NCBI RefSeq assembly: GCF_001640805.2
Contig: NC_066842.1
Coordinates: 26,927,791-26,991,790, forward strand
From: Lates calcarifer
Taxonomy: Eukaryota; Chordata; Actinopteri; Centropomidae
Direction: 5' to 3'
Length of the DNA stretch: 64,000 bases
A program made the translations under genes and the position numbers. Under the pieces are notes generated by a model. The model did no database searches, was not told the origin of the DNA, and was given only the letters and a program-made list of their open reading frames with translations. Positions within the stretch are counted from its first letter, which is position 1. Each line of letters starts with the position of its first letter. Positions 23,769 to 37,800 of this stretch are shown in pieces.

Positions 23769-26700
23769 ACCATCATGTCCATCATATCGCAGGAGGACCA
23801 GATAAGATCCTAATAAAGGACCAATATACAGTATGATCAGATATTGTGTGAGATAACAACATGAGTGTATCCAGTCTATCAAACTCTCAGGGTGGTAGTA
23901 AAGAGTGGTGTGTGTTTTGTGAGAGCAGACCTCAGTTCAGCTCCCTCTGCTGTCAGCGACCTGAGCCTCCGTCTCATCCTGGGGTAGAGTTTATTTTCTA
24001 CCGTCATGTTTATTTGCCTTGCACGCACAGAATATGTACAAAAATACATAAAGCAAACAAAAACAAAGTTATGAACAGAGTGTAAATCCATACCTATACT
24101 TGTTAATAATTATTAAAGAGTTGATTGAGTTGTGTCATAAATTTGTATTCTCTTTATTTTGGTTCTCTTGTTTAATGTCTTCTCTCTCTATTTAGGAGTC
24201 TTGTAAAGTTCCTATAATTCTTACATAAAGCTTGGAGACTCTGGTAAGAATATTATATTTTTTACCTCAATACTCAAGTAATTACTGAGTTTTTATTGGC
24301 AATTCACAGTTAGTCCCTTGATATCAAACCAGAAACAGCAGGATTCTCAAAATATCTTTTCATCGTATTCAGAGCACAGTTCATTCATCCATATGTCATA
24401 TTCAGTTACTCTAGATGCTAACCAGCTAATTTGTAAGCATATGATACATATGTTTTTTATGTTCCCTCAAACATTAAAATGCCTCATTTACATAAGAGAT
24501 GCCACGGAGAGCTGATATCAAAAACATGAACATCATTAATACATTAATCAATAATCATTCTTATCAGAATTATGTTTATCAATTGTCTTTCTTAATTTGT
24601 TCTTCAATTGTCCTTTGTCTCTGATTGGTATTTTGTAATGTTGTTTAAATCAGCACGTATGAGTGAACCAGTGTAAACAGCAACTGACATTACCCACCTC
24701 CTGAAAACTGACCAGCACCAACTAAAGAAAATAACTAATCTCTCACAGTCATCCATCCAGAGGTGCATTGTTTTTTCACAGTGCTGATAAATGTAGATTT
24801 TAGACGTAGTCGTCCAGATGAGGGGCAGGGATGAGGGAGCTGTAGTGAAAGGACTGAGACAATCTAATAAAAGGATGAAAAGTTGAAAAAGTAATGGTAT
24901 GCAAACTGAGACAGTGCTGAGCTGGGGGGAGTTATTGTTGGAAGTCAGTATGGGACAGTTTGCAGAGGAGCTGTATAGGAGAGTCTCAGAGAAACAGAAA
25001 ATTGCTCTGAGGTTAGCAGTTGCAAATTCTCATATGTGTCCTCATATTCTTTCTTACATTCGTACACACATTTTTTTTTTTTTGTATTTTGAAATAGCTT
25101 GTTTTCATTCACAGTATCAGTGTCACAGAATGTTCTACAACTGCTCAGTGTCCACACATGATGATTTCCTTTTTTATTCTTAATTATGCTCTATTTCTTC
25201 CCTCCTATCTCCCACTGGAATCATTAAAGTTCTTTTTTTTTCATCTGTTGTGTCAAAGAGCAGTGAGGCAGCTCCCAGCTGGTGGATCAGAACTGGGCTC
25301 ATGTGCTGTGGAGGGGAACAGTTAAATACAGTGGGATGATAATTTAAGACTACTGCAGGTGTAAGATACAAAATCTAGCCCATACATACTGGTCAAATCT
25401 TACACATTGAAACAGTGTGAAACATTGGCACTTCTGAGTCTGTTGTGCTATAGCTGGTTTTGCAATATTCTTTTTTTCCACATCAACCACTTTCTGCACT
25501 GCTGCTGTGATTAGCTCCTCTTTTTGGAGCCATCTAAACAGCATATCCTCAATCCCTGCAAAGGACTCTTTGGAATCAGAGGCCATGCTAGAGTACTGAG
25601 ACAATCATGCCTTTGAATTTTCTGCAACAATCACCAGTGAGTTGACTTTCTATCACCAAATGCAATGAACAAATTAACTATATAACATATATACACTCAT
25701 CTTTTTTTTTTTTTTTGGCCATTTACCAGTTAACTATTCCTGCAGTCATAAAGGGCTGAGTCAAATAGGTGTTCTCACTGAGCTTTGTCTACTTGCCAGA
25801 GGAAAACCTAAATAAGTTTGTTCTTCCTTGCTCTTAGTGTGGAGCTACAAGGCATCTGCAGGCGTTGTTTCTGTGTTCAGCAGTTTTTCTGGCCAGTTTT
25901 GGAAATTATTTGATCTGTTTTCTTTCTTTTTTTTTTTTGAATGCTGTTTGTTGTTTTTGTACTTGCCATCATGTTCCTTATAATGTGGTTGTGTTCTGTA
26001 TTTTCTGATGTGTTCCTGCATTTTCTGTTTTGTTGATGAGTAAAGTTTTTTTTATTGTGTTCTGTCCAATGCTCTGCACCCCAGGGCCACTATAGATGTG
26101 AGCCCAGAGGACACCACCGAGTCCCACAATACAGTCTGTGACAGTCCACAGTTAAAATTGTATTATCCACTTACTTGGAAGGGGAAACTATGTGAAAGTG
26201 AAAGGTCTTACACAAACTGTCAGTGGTGCATATTTGTATGCAAAATGTTGGTAATGTGGCAACAGACTAACTCCACAAAATCAATATAGACAAATACAAA
26301 AGATAAAAAGTTCCAGGGAGTCAGTTGTTCACAGCAATCAAAGTGGCACAAATTCTCCATATGTGACCTGGTTTGTGGCATCAAAAATAAGACAAGACAA
26401 TTCATTTCAAGTCATTTAAACACACTTAATGTATATTACAGTCCATGATAGCAGGCAACTATACAATAACAATATAAAGGAGAATACATTTAATATATAG
26501 TGTGCGTCATATTACAGACTCTCTCTTAGCGTAAGAATATTTCATCTTCAGTCTAAAATTATAATTTATCTGTCAGCAGTTTCACATTTGACTTCTAAAA
26601 ATAAACCTCTGAAGGGCTTTATGAAAAACAACAGGCATCTAAAATTCATTGTTTTGTTTTTTTCTTTCAGAAACACAGTTGATTCCATCGTCACAAACTG

Positions 26701-27324
26701 AACATCTCTTTGGCTAACTTTCACACAGTCTCCTCTGCTCTCATGAAAAGAAGAAATGACACGTCTTCATCTGATCACAAAAAGCTCCAACCCTGTGTAA
26801 AAATGTACAGAGTTTCATTTCAAACAAAGACTTTCCACTGTGAACACAGTGAGGTCTGTAGATTATCCTGAGTAACACTGACTGGGATGTTGTTTGTGAA
26901 AAGTCATGGGACTGTTAAGTTTTTTAAATGTCATTTTCAAAACTTTACTCATTACAAACCAAATTACATTCACCTTTGTGCTTTGAGGTGGTGGCAGAAG
27001 TCTCATTAGTGAGGACCTCAGAACCTCAACAAATCAAATCAAGACTATTGGAATAACATGTTGTCAGTGGTTTGAATCTCAGGTAGGAGGTGCTGGGTGA
27101 ACCCAGCTAGTTGTTGTGTTTGTAGTTTGTGTTTTGCAGTCTGCATGCTATCATTTCACACTGTGACTGTTTGATCATTAGCATGTTGGTCACAAAGGCC
27201 CATTCAAATAAATAACCCTGAACCATACAAACACGCCGCACTTGTGTGTGTTGGAGGTTCAGGTTTTGTGTCAGAGAGGTGCTGATTATTTGGAGCCAGG
27301 AACGGTCAACAAAATGGCCACAGC

Positions 27325-28115
27325 GCTCAGTACAATGTATTCAGAAAATATTCAGACCCCTCTACTTTTTTCACATTTTGTCATGTTTCAGCCTTATGCT
27401 AAAGAGAACATTTTAAAAACAACAACAACAACAATTTTGTCCTCTCATCAGTCTACACTCCATAAACTATAATGACAAAGCAAAAGCAGAATTTTAGAAA
27501 TTGGAACTGGAACTTTCTTCCATCTCCACACAGGATGCCAGAGCTCAGAGAGAGTGACCATCAGGTTCTTAGTCAGCTCTGTTACCAAGGCCCTTCTCTC
27601 CTAATTGCTTTGTTTGGCTGGACGACCAGCTCTAGGAAGAGTCCTAGTTGTTACACACGTTTTCCGTGTAAGAATCAAAGAGCCCACTGTGCTCTTAGGA
27701 ACCTTCAAAGCAGCAGAGGTTTTTTGTAGCCTTCTCCAGATCTGTGCCTCGACACAACCCTGTCTCTGAGCTCTGAAGGCAGTTCCTTTGACCTCATGGC
27801 ATTGTCAGCTGTGAGACAGGTGTGTGCCTTTTCAAATTCAATCAATTGAATTTAACACAGCTGGACTCCAATCAAGGTGGAGAAACATCTCAAAGATGAT
27901 CCAGAGAAATGGGATGAACCTGAGCTAAATTTCAAGTGTCACAGCAAACAGTCTGAATACTAATGTGATTTTTCAGTTTTTCCCTTTTTAATAAATTTGC
28001 AAAAACTTCTAAAATTTTGTTTTCACTTGGTCATTATGTTGTATTGATTGATGAGTATTTAGTTCATTAATATTATTTTAACATAAGGCTGCAACATGAC
28101 AAAAGTTTGTATCTT
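27325..28115. mobile_element. Tc1-like element remnant with long inverted arms
   Basis: The left arm has TATTCAGACCCCTCTACTTT, TTTTGTCATGTTTCAGCCTT, ATAATGACAAAGCAAAAGCA and GAATTTTAGAA. The right arm, reverse-complemented, has TTTTGTCATGTTGCAGCCTT, ATAATGACCAAGTGAAAACA and AAATTTTAGAAG. Arms of about 110-170 bases therefore face each other across about 500 bases. The middle holds transposase-like debris with no long open frame. Ends of this type (ATTCAGACCC with TTTCACATTTTGT) are typical of Tc1-like elements of fish. Confidence 0.75.
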
Positions 28116-28827
28116 TTGAGGAAAATCATCAGTGAAGAAATCTATAATTTCAAAGTTAATTTATTTTGGTATTAGACCTGTTTTATGATCCAATCATTTT
28201 AAGTCTCGGGGACCAGAATTTCCTTCACCACTTTTTGATATGTGTTTCCCCCTGAGGCCACCAAAGCTAACATTAGCCACAAATCTTTAGTTGACTGAGG
28301 AACAAAGTTGCATCTCAACCTTAAAACAATTCTATAGCCAAGCCTATTGGTAATGTTCCTGTTTATGCAGATTTGGTGCTCTTATGCAAAGAAGTGAAAG
28401 ATTTGAATTGAATGTGGTGTTGTTATAGTGCTGCCATACCACCCATAAGCCAAGTTGGTTTTCACAGCGCACTGAAATGAATTAAAACAAATGTCTGGGT
28501 GGAAGAAAACTCATCTAGACGAAAACTAGTGATTGTCTTTGGAAAATGGTCAGCAATAAAACACTGGTGATTTCTAGTTGACAGGATAGCACATATAAAG
28601 CCAGTCATATAATCCTTCAAGCTGTTTCCCATGTACTCTATGCAGTCTTTACTCTGACTAAACTAATCCCAGCTTTCCACAACTCACAGCCCATCAGAAT
28701 GAACAAACAGGAACAGGTTGGACCATGTGGCATGTGAATATTTAAAATAATGAGACAGATCTACCAGGACTGCCACAGGGTTTAAAATCTGTTTCTGCCT
28801 TTACCATTTTTTATAATTCTGTGTTTA

Positions 28828-31800
28828 CTAAGCTTCATCTTCATTGTCTGAGTCAGCTGGCTCTTCTGGCTGGAACAAAGGATTGTGGGTCAGTTTGTGC
28901 AGATCCTCTGGAGTCATCTCTCTCATCTTCCCGTCCATACCGAGCTGCATGGGCTGGATCACATTGGTCCTGCAGAGAAATGGTTAAAATGCAATAATGA
29001 GTGCATGTGTGAATGCAGACGGAACAGTGTCTGTAACATGCTGGACGCCATGTGATCCAAAAAAGTTTATTCTGGTTTTATTTGACCAAAGAATGTCCTG
29101 CCAGTGTTCATTAGGCCAATTTTCATGTTCTTTGGCAAAGCTTAATCTTGCACTTTTGTGAGCAATGCTTTTTTTAGACGCAGTCTGTAGAGACTGACTT
29201 CATGCAGTGTCCTTTGCCCTGATCAGGGCTCAACACTTATCCATCTATTTTTCAATGCAAGGCCGTGTAAATAGTGAATTGTGTGTGGTGTCTTATATAA
29301 CATGAAATACCCTACACTCGTAAAATAATACAATTATTTTAAGATGATAGAGTTGAATTATATAACATTTCAGTGAAATTGTACAGGTTTGTTCTCAGTT
29401 TTGTTGTATACTGATAATTTAAAAGTAACCATTATAAGGTTTTCTATTGTGAACTGAAATGAATTACAAATGACAGCAGAATGTACTGTGTACATGTACT
29501 GTGTTTGTGTGTGTTCCACTTTTTTTGACCTTGACAGTTTGTCGAACATGTTGACCAGCTTCATAGCTTCATATTCTTTCTGCTCCTCTGTCATTCCCTC
29601 CATGGGATTTGGCTGATCCTCTTCTACAACTCCTGTTATTGGGTTTATACTGGAGACAAAAGAGAGGGAAAGAGAAATATCAAAAGAACAGAAAACAGCT
29701 ACATTTTTCAAAATGTCTTTGTTTGAAACCTAATTCTTGGCCTGGGAAACCATGAAACTAAAACAATAATGTCCATTTTACAAGGCTCAGGAAAAAAGGA
29801 AATTTGAACATATGACAACTGGGAACTCTGCTGAAGGAAATGAGGTGGTATGATTGAAAGCTCCAAAGCAGCTACTGGATGGATACTGAGATGAGATGGT
29901 TTTGCAAACAATTAAAATCATTTGTTTTATTTTGAGTCATTCAGTGTTATCCCTGCTCTCAAGCCAGCTGTGTTGTCACTGTAAACTGAGTAGCTCAACA
30001 TGTGACTGGAGGAGAAACTGAATCTAGAAATATCACCTCTCTAGTGTAGAAAGATTTCAGAGCAATAACATTTTCTGGCATGAGGTATCTATGTACTCCA
30101 TAATCTTAAGTGTACCTGCTTGAAGATCAACTGAGACAGAGAAGAGCAGTCAGCTGATCACCACCTGGTACTGACAGAGAACTGGCAAAGCCAATCGTGA
30201 GGCCCTGTCCCTCACTCCTCCCTGGACATTTTTGCACGTGCTTGTGCAAGCAAAGTGAAGAGGTAGAAGTCTTTTCAGGTTTATTTAGCCCAGTTGACTT
30301 CTGAAGCTGCAGACAGGTCTTAGAAAGCCAGAGGGACCTCAGCTTCTGTCAGCTGTGATCCAACTATCAGTGGATCACAGCTGTGATCAAAGATTCTCTG
30401 AGAAAGCTCTAAAGCAGGTTACTAGAAGGAACTTTCAAACTTCACATTTGGGTGGAATAATGCAGAATTCACCCTGCTTATGGAACATCAGAGCAGCCAT
30501 TCAATCTTCCAAGAACACAGAAGGGGACATGAGAGATTGCCAATCCTATCTGCATATGCTACCATGTCCCTCCAGGTACTGTATCTTATGGGAGGGTACT
30601 GGGAAAGTATGACGTCCTGTTACAAAAATCAATCAGTCGTTGCACAGACAAAGAGCTGGTGGTGGAGCTTGATGGGGAAGCTCTGGATTTACAATTCAAT
30701 TTACATTCTAACCCTTGTCTGGAGAATTTTATTGGTATTAGTGATGTAGCTCTGAATTAGCTTAGCTTCTATCTGCTCCTATCAGGTTTTTCTCTGTAAT
30801 GCTTGGAGACACCTCCTCCTCTTGTGCTCCTCTATTGTTTGGGGTCCCCCAAGGGTCTATTTTGGGTCCCCTCTTTACTTTTTACATGCTACCCTAGGAA
30901 AATAATTAGATAGCCATGGTATTGCTTTCAATTGCTACATGGATAACACTCAATTATATGTCCCAATAAAGCCTAGTACCACATATGTATCCTGTGTTTT
31001 GTCCAGTTTTTGTGCAAAAACTGTCACCAAATCAGATAATTATATCAACACTTGAGGGCCCTTCTAATGGTTCCCATATCCTGACTGGTCACTAAAGTTC
31101 ATCTAGCCTTTACTGTCCAGCCCTCAGCTATGGAACTCCCTGCTGGGATATCTTCAGCAGGAAAGCTCAGTGTCTTTTAAATCTCTTCTCAAAACTCACT
31201 TTTATCCAATGACTTTTTCTTAACTGATGGCATTTGTTGTAATCTTTAATTATATGTAATGTTTCACTATTTGTTCTTTCTGTAAAACACTCTATAACCT
31301 TAAAGACTCTTGTGCTACACACTACATTAGACATCATATCAGAGTTGAGGTGGCAGTGTTGAGGTGGTACTGACTGGGCCTTGGCTTCTCTGTACTCCTC
31401 TGTCTCAGAGTCCTCGTCTTCAGAGTAGATCCCAGAGTCTCTGCCTCCCCTAAGCAGTCCTCTAGCGGCCAGCAGACCTGCAGCATTTCCATATCCAGTA
31501 TACTTAATGAACCTTGAAACTGGACAGAAAATACATTACTGTTATTATGGCACTGGTTAGAGTCACAACCTCATCCAGCTCAGATCTACATCTCTGATGT
31601 TTTGAATCTTGAGGTCATAGTTCAAGTTGTACTTGCAAAGATTTATAGTCATGACCATATACGTATATAGATAAAGACACTGTCCATATCAAAATCAAAT
31701 CTTAACAGCAGTGTGTTATGAAGAACCTCTTACATGTACACATCTCTATGGTCACTAAAGCCTCTAGATTGGATTGAATTTATTTCTAGGAGAGATTTTA

Positions 31801-34800
31801 GCATTACATGTGCTGGTCAGTGATCAGCTAACTGCACAATTGATAAGTCAAGATGGTTGATGTAATAGTGAGCAATGGGATTAAAGTCATACAGACATCA
31901 ACAACATTGAAACAAACCAACAAAAAGATATTTTCCTCACCACTCTCTTTGCAGAGAACAAAGAGGAATTCAGCAGCACAGTTCTTGACATCAGTGTCAA
32001 TGTGTGTCATTAAACGGACCAGCTTGTTCCTCAGGGCATTGCCCACTTCTGGCCTGTTCTTCACATCACGCAGTGGGGGCAGCACCTGAATACACACACA
32101 CAAACACACACTATACATAATACATACATAATACATAATACACTGATACCGAAGCCATCAAAATACATCAACAGTGCTCATACTTAATCTCTTCATTATG
32201 GATTTTATTTGCCTCAGCCCAGTACTGACCTTTGACCTGAGGAACTTCCTGGTCTCTCTGTGGATGCGGCCACTCTCAGTCAGCAAGTTTAGTGATGGGA
32301 GAAGGGTCTCCTTCAGCTTATGGCCCTTATGAAATGACAAGCAAACCCTTATGATTTTATAATAAATACAACCAATCAGCTGGACTACAACAGCAAACAA
32401 CACATCAGTGTAAAACATTGATGATCCACCCCCTAAAGGACTGCGGCCCTTTGCTCCATTGATAATCAACCTGGCAATAATGCAATGTAATGTAATGGAT
32501 TAAGTTTGGTGGCAACCTATTGGATAGAACTTGATCTTCTGTGTGTCACCATGTTAATAAGATAATAAGCTAACTAACTAAAAGCTATAGACCTTTTTCT
32601 AATATTTCTTTAGTTGAAGTATGCTCCAAAGCATATTTCTGTGTGGAGAGGTGCTGCCAAATGCTTTTGTGACGTAGACTCATTAAACAGTCTGGCAGCA
32701 GTGCAAAGATACTCCCTGCAAAACTTTTTTTGAGCGACCATCTGTGTTCTAACCAATCAGAGAAGTGAACAATACATGAACGCTTTTCGGGTATACTGCT
32801 CCTCTCACACTCAGGCTTTAAGCTAGTATGAGCTGCTGGAAGACATGATTATAGCTGACTCACAGGGTAGCAATTCATGTCCCAATGTCCCAATTCATAT
32901 ATTAGATCAGACAGTGAACATGACAAGAACGCCATCCTATTTCATTTTAACTGTTCACATTAACAGCATTCAGAATCAGTTATCATACAGCTCCACCTAG
33001 TGACAAAGTGGCTGGCTGTGCTCAGTGGTGTGTTTCCTTTTACCTCCAAGAAAATAATCAATTCACATCTTTTAACCAAACAAGTACCATATCTATTTAT
33101 ATATGATATTTTTCAAGTATCTCAGGTGTAATTCGTGATTTTTGTCTTGATCTTGTCTCACCCGGTCAAGTCTTTTCTCCATGAATTCCAACAGCATGTT
33201 GACAGCATCCATGTTGACCCCCATGTACTCAATGGAGCCTTGTTGCACCTTGGGCATCAACAGTACGTCCAGACAGGGTAGAGGCAGGTTACCCAGCAGG
33301 TTAACAGTATGGCTAAGAAAAAAAGGGGAAGAAAGTGAGGGGAGCAACGTCATGGAGGAGCAATGACTGTGTGTATACAAGTAAAGTGTGTGTTGTCCTA
33401 CCTGTGGAACTCCTCAGTCCGCTCCTCTCCATCTGCATGGCTCATTAGACAGTGTCTCAGTATGGCTCCCAAATGTCTGTACTCCGCTGCCTCTTCCTTC
33501 ACACAGAGATGTTACAGTTACTCACATACTCACGTTCCAATGAGAGCCCTTGTTAATATAAATATATGTCTTTACAGTATATTTTACACTTGCTTGTGTG
33601 TAACAGACAGAGGAAACTGACTAAAGTTCTGTTGTTTTCTGACATTGAATACAAGGGAATGTTTCTTGCATTGAGGAACATATCTCACATCTGCAGAAGG
33701 ACAGCGTAAGCATTCCTGGCATGTTCAGCAGAAACACAACCAGACCATTAAAATTATGTGTAATTATGTGAGTCAGTCAAGTGCTTTGGACCAGAGTGAA
33801 TGATCTCATGAAACAGGAGCAGGAGCTTTGCATTCTCCTGACTTTTCATCTATCATCACCACAAGGTTGACATTTTCTGGTTTGGCATGAAATGCCTCAA
33901 CAGCTATTGGATGGATTACCTTGAAATTAGGTAAAATATATTCAATGGATTTTGGTGCAGGTCTTGGTTTTCATGTATCCCATGAAATATCTCAAAATCT
34001 ACTTGATGGATTAGCACAAGGCATTCATATCTCCTTCAATATGAATAGCAATAACTTTGGTTGATCCTCTGAATTTTTCCTTCTATTATCAGGTCAAAGT
34101 TACATTTTGTCTAATATTTTGGTCCATGACCAAATATCTAATACAAACAAAACTGATGACATTCAAGTCAGCCTCTGCAATAGCTTTTTGTAAAGTGCTA
34201 AGAAGCATGTAAGTATAATAATACTAAGACAGTGCTATATCCTGATATGTTCATGCAGGCAGAAAACAAAAGGGTGCAGGTGTTTCTAAAATAAGTAATT
34301 CTCTTTTAAAATACAGTATTTCAGCTGTTACACTCATTGACTTTTGAATAAATAACTCACAGTTATTCGTATAATATTGATAATGACCAATGAAATTATG
34401 AAAACTCCTATAGTGTGTAATTTCCTTCAGTACCTCGTCGACCTTACGTCTAGTCGTATCAAACGTGATATTGAACAGTATTTTCAGTATTTCCATGGCT
34501 ACTTCTGTCTGTTCCCGGCTCAGTGGGGGTAGTTCTTCAGGTGGGACGCCCTCTAACCCTGCCCTGGCCGTCTCCAATGTATCTGGCCAACACAGACCCA
34601 GTGTGGCATCCAACTGGTTGCCTAGAACACACAGGACAGGATGCTAGAAACTTCTCTTTGTACATTCTGTTTACAAAATCTTTTTCTTCTAGTAAACGCT
34701 TGACAAGTTATATCTGATTATTTTTCATATGTTAGAGGTTTGTCATGAGTAGTTGGACTGTGAGTTGCCTTTTAGCACTGGTTTCCTTTAAGACTGGTAA

Positions 34801-37800
34801 CCTTGAGCTGATGTTGGTTAACTGGGTCAGTAGTTACAGACAGAAATCTCATTATTAAACCATTCTCATTTGTTCAAGTTACCGAGCAGACTGATGCCGT
34901 GAAGCTCCTGAGCTAGCTGTGCCCTAATGTCCACTCTCAGGGCAGTCAGCAGGAAGGTGAGGCGCAAGTCAAAGAAACGCACCTGGATAGAGAGAGCAGA
35001 TGTGTGGAGACTTATTCATTGTCTATTTTCAGAGTGGGGCTGGGTATTGTACCTCAGTACTTATTGTTGCGCAGATAATCAAAATCTGTAAAGCAGCTGC
35101 AGCACACATTGAATGCTTGGTCAGTCCGTGGTTATAGTTACTTGTTGTCTTAGAGTAAACCATAAATTTGCTGACTGTGTGCCCAAGTCTTGTTCAGCTG
35201 CTTTGAGTTTAGACACAACTAACATTAAGAAGGTTAAAATTGAATCGTTCATAATCACATTCATGAACAATTTGGGGCTTCAAACAACCTGACAGTTCAA
35301 GGAAAACTAGGACAACCTGGGAGAACACAGAATCAACACACCATCATTTATGATTCTTCATGCTTTGAAGCTACAATGTCCACATTAAAACATCTACCTA
35401 ACTGATATCCATACCTCATGGTTCCAGGTGGGATCATGACACTGCTTCAGTCTCTCTGCCACACCCTTTATCAACTGTAGGTCTGCTGCTACCACCTGCC
35501 ATCCATCCATCCACCCAAAAATAAATGTTATAGATTAGTACCAACACAATCTGAGGATTTTGTGTTAATGTAGGTACAAAGAGAATCATAGCAGACTGAC
35601 CTGTCCTGTCTCATTGTGTAGCAGGATGTTACAAATGGACTTGAGAGCCTCAACAATCACTTCCTGGTCAGGGTTTTCTGAAGGAGGGGAGGCTTCCTTC
35701 ACCAGCTCACTGGAAACTTCTTCTGCCTGTTCCCCCTCTCCTCCCTCACCCTCCACTAGGAAGAAAAATAACAGCAAAGTCAAGCAGCTAGGTGCACATT
35801 CAGGTTTTATTTCTTTAAATGTCAGGGGATTTAGGGAAGTTACATGGGAGAGCCAACTAAAAAGATACACTAGGATAGAAATCTTCAAATGCAGCAAAAC
35901 AAATGCAGTTGGCAGGAATTACCTTGGCCCTCTACAGGCTTGCTGTTGGCAGGTGTGGCAGTGCCGGCCACAGCGATGCCAGCATAGCGGGCGAGAGTGG
36001 ACATGGCAGAGCGACTGATGAAGGGATCCAGGCAGTGTTTGTCTCTGGACAGGATGCGAACTGTTTCTAGACATGCCAGCTGACAGGAAGGCTGCAACTC
36101 CCTGTTCAGGAAACTGAGCACCAATTCCCCCAGATGCTGTGTCACACACCAAATAAATCTAGTCAGATTTATATTTATGGAAGCAAAGAACGGCCTTTAA
36201 GGCCATTAAATTTGAATATCATTAAATTCAAAGTACAGAGAGATTTTACTTTGAAAACCATTCATCTGAATTTATGTGCTCTGAATTCCCCTCCTTGAAA
36301 TTCTCAGTGGGTGGAATGGTGGTGCAGTGGTTAGTACTGTCACCTCACAGCACCCGGCCAAGGCCCTACTTTTGCATGTTCTCGTACCTGTGTGGGTTTC
36401 CTCTGGTTACTCCAGTTTTTCCCCACAGTCCAAAGACATGAAGGTTAGGTTAACTGGTGACTCTAAATTACCAATCAGGGCATAGTCAATTATATATAAA
36501 TGTTTAGTTAAATATATAAACCTGGTTCATGAGAAAATCTAAGTGGCTAAGATTCAAAATCTTTATTCAAATTGTTAAAATTAAGTTCAATCCAAAAAAT
36601 GGTTTGGTCAAATTCAGACACTTCAAGATATGAATTCAGGCCTGACTATCTGAAATCATGGTCCAAGCATCTGCAGCCAGCTTTTCCCAGAGCTGTTAAA
36701 ACAAAACAGCTTGGATTTCTGCTCATTCAAAAGTGGTGTGAACGGGGGTTTCATCCAGGCTCCGTTGCTTATGCTTGGAATTCCACATTTCCAGATCCAA
36801 ATTTCTCACCTTGAGTGTGTTCAACCAAACCAATTTCAATGACCTGATTTTTTGACATAAGTTGAATTTTCAGATCTGAGCTTCAGAGCTTGCTGATTTT
36901 TGATATTTGAATACAGACTTTAAAAACTGGATACTTGAGGAAAAAACACCTGCACAGAGACATTGAACCTCTGTACTTTGTACCTTAAATAGTACAAAGT
37001 AAAGCGGTAAACTGCCCAAAGGTAGGTCACCAGAAACTGAAAAATCATGTATATTTCATAGAAACCTACAGAATACTTCTACCTCAGTATACTGCCAAAT
37101 CTATAAGAAAGGGGACAGTGGTTTCATTAATACAGTACGAAGACAGCTGGATATAAGCTTCTACCTGCCTTGCTGTTTCATGTATGTTGAGTATTATACA
37201 TGGCTAAGATGCTGGTTGAAAAGAAATAGTTTCACTGAGAACTTTGTGAATTGCTTTCTTTGTTAGAGCAGTAGTGACCCTGCCGGTCAAGGGACAGCTC
37301 TTCTGAAGTCACGTATGTCCTCTGGCTGATGAAGTGACCAGATGCACACAGCTAATACTGGCTCTGATAAATGCGTCTGCTAAGCTGTCTTGCATAATAT
37401 CTTCCTAGAGTCTGTGTACAGGTGTATGCTCAGTGTGTGCACATGTCTGTTGGATACCGTAGGCACGCAATAGCACATAAGCTGCACTTGAACTACACTC
37501 AACTCTGAACTAACTCACTGTATGTAGCTTTCTTTTTTCCCTAGAGACTTAACCACCATTTTATCCTATGTGGATAAGCTCACCTGAAAAGCTATAAAGC
37601 TGTTGCCTTGCTAGCCCTGTCTGATGCTTCCTAATAAAGAGCTAAGGAAAGCATCTGTGCACTGCTCTTTATGAGAGATAGGAAAGTTATCCAAGCCTAC
37701 ATACTGCAAACTGTCAAAGGCAGTTACAGGATGTGCAAAATGTGTTGGGTACTTGGCAATTTTACAACCAGATTGATTCTTTTTAAATTAGTGTTCTGAT

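Larger units (their letters stand above)
20413..28827. other. CARMIL 3'UTR and intergenic spacer between convergent genes
   Basis: No exon is recognised between the CARMIL stop and the ric8a stop. The start of this stretch must be the CARMIL 3'UTR; I could not fix its poly(A) site (the first AATAAA I noticed is near 22209). It holds a poly-T run (21861-21886), a Tc1-like short element (23556-23768) and a longer Tc1-like remnant (27325-28115). The right end includes the ric8a 3'UTR on the minus strand. Confidence 0.6.

Noticed and set aside
25350..25604. 84-residue minus-strand open frame (ASDSKESFAGIEDMLFRWLQ...)
   Set aside because: It has some resemblance to a pogo/Tigger transposase segment, but too weak to name. 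No flanking motifs or inverted ends were seen.
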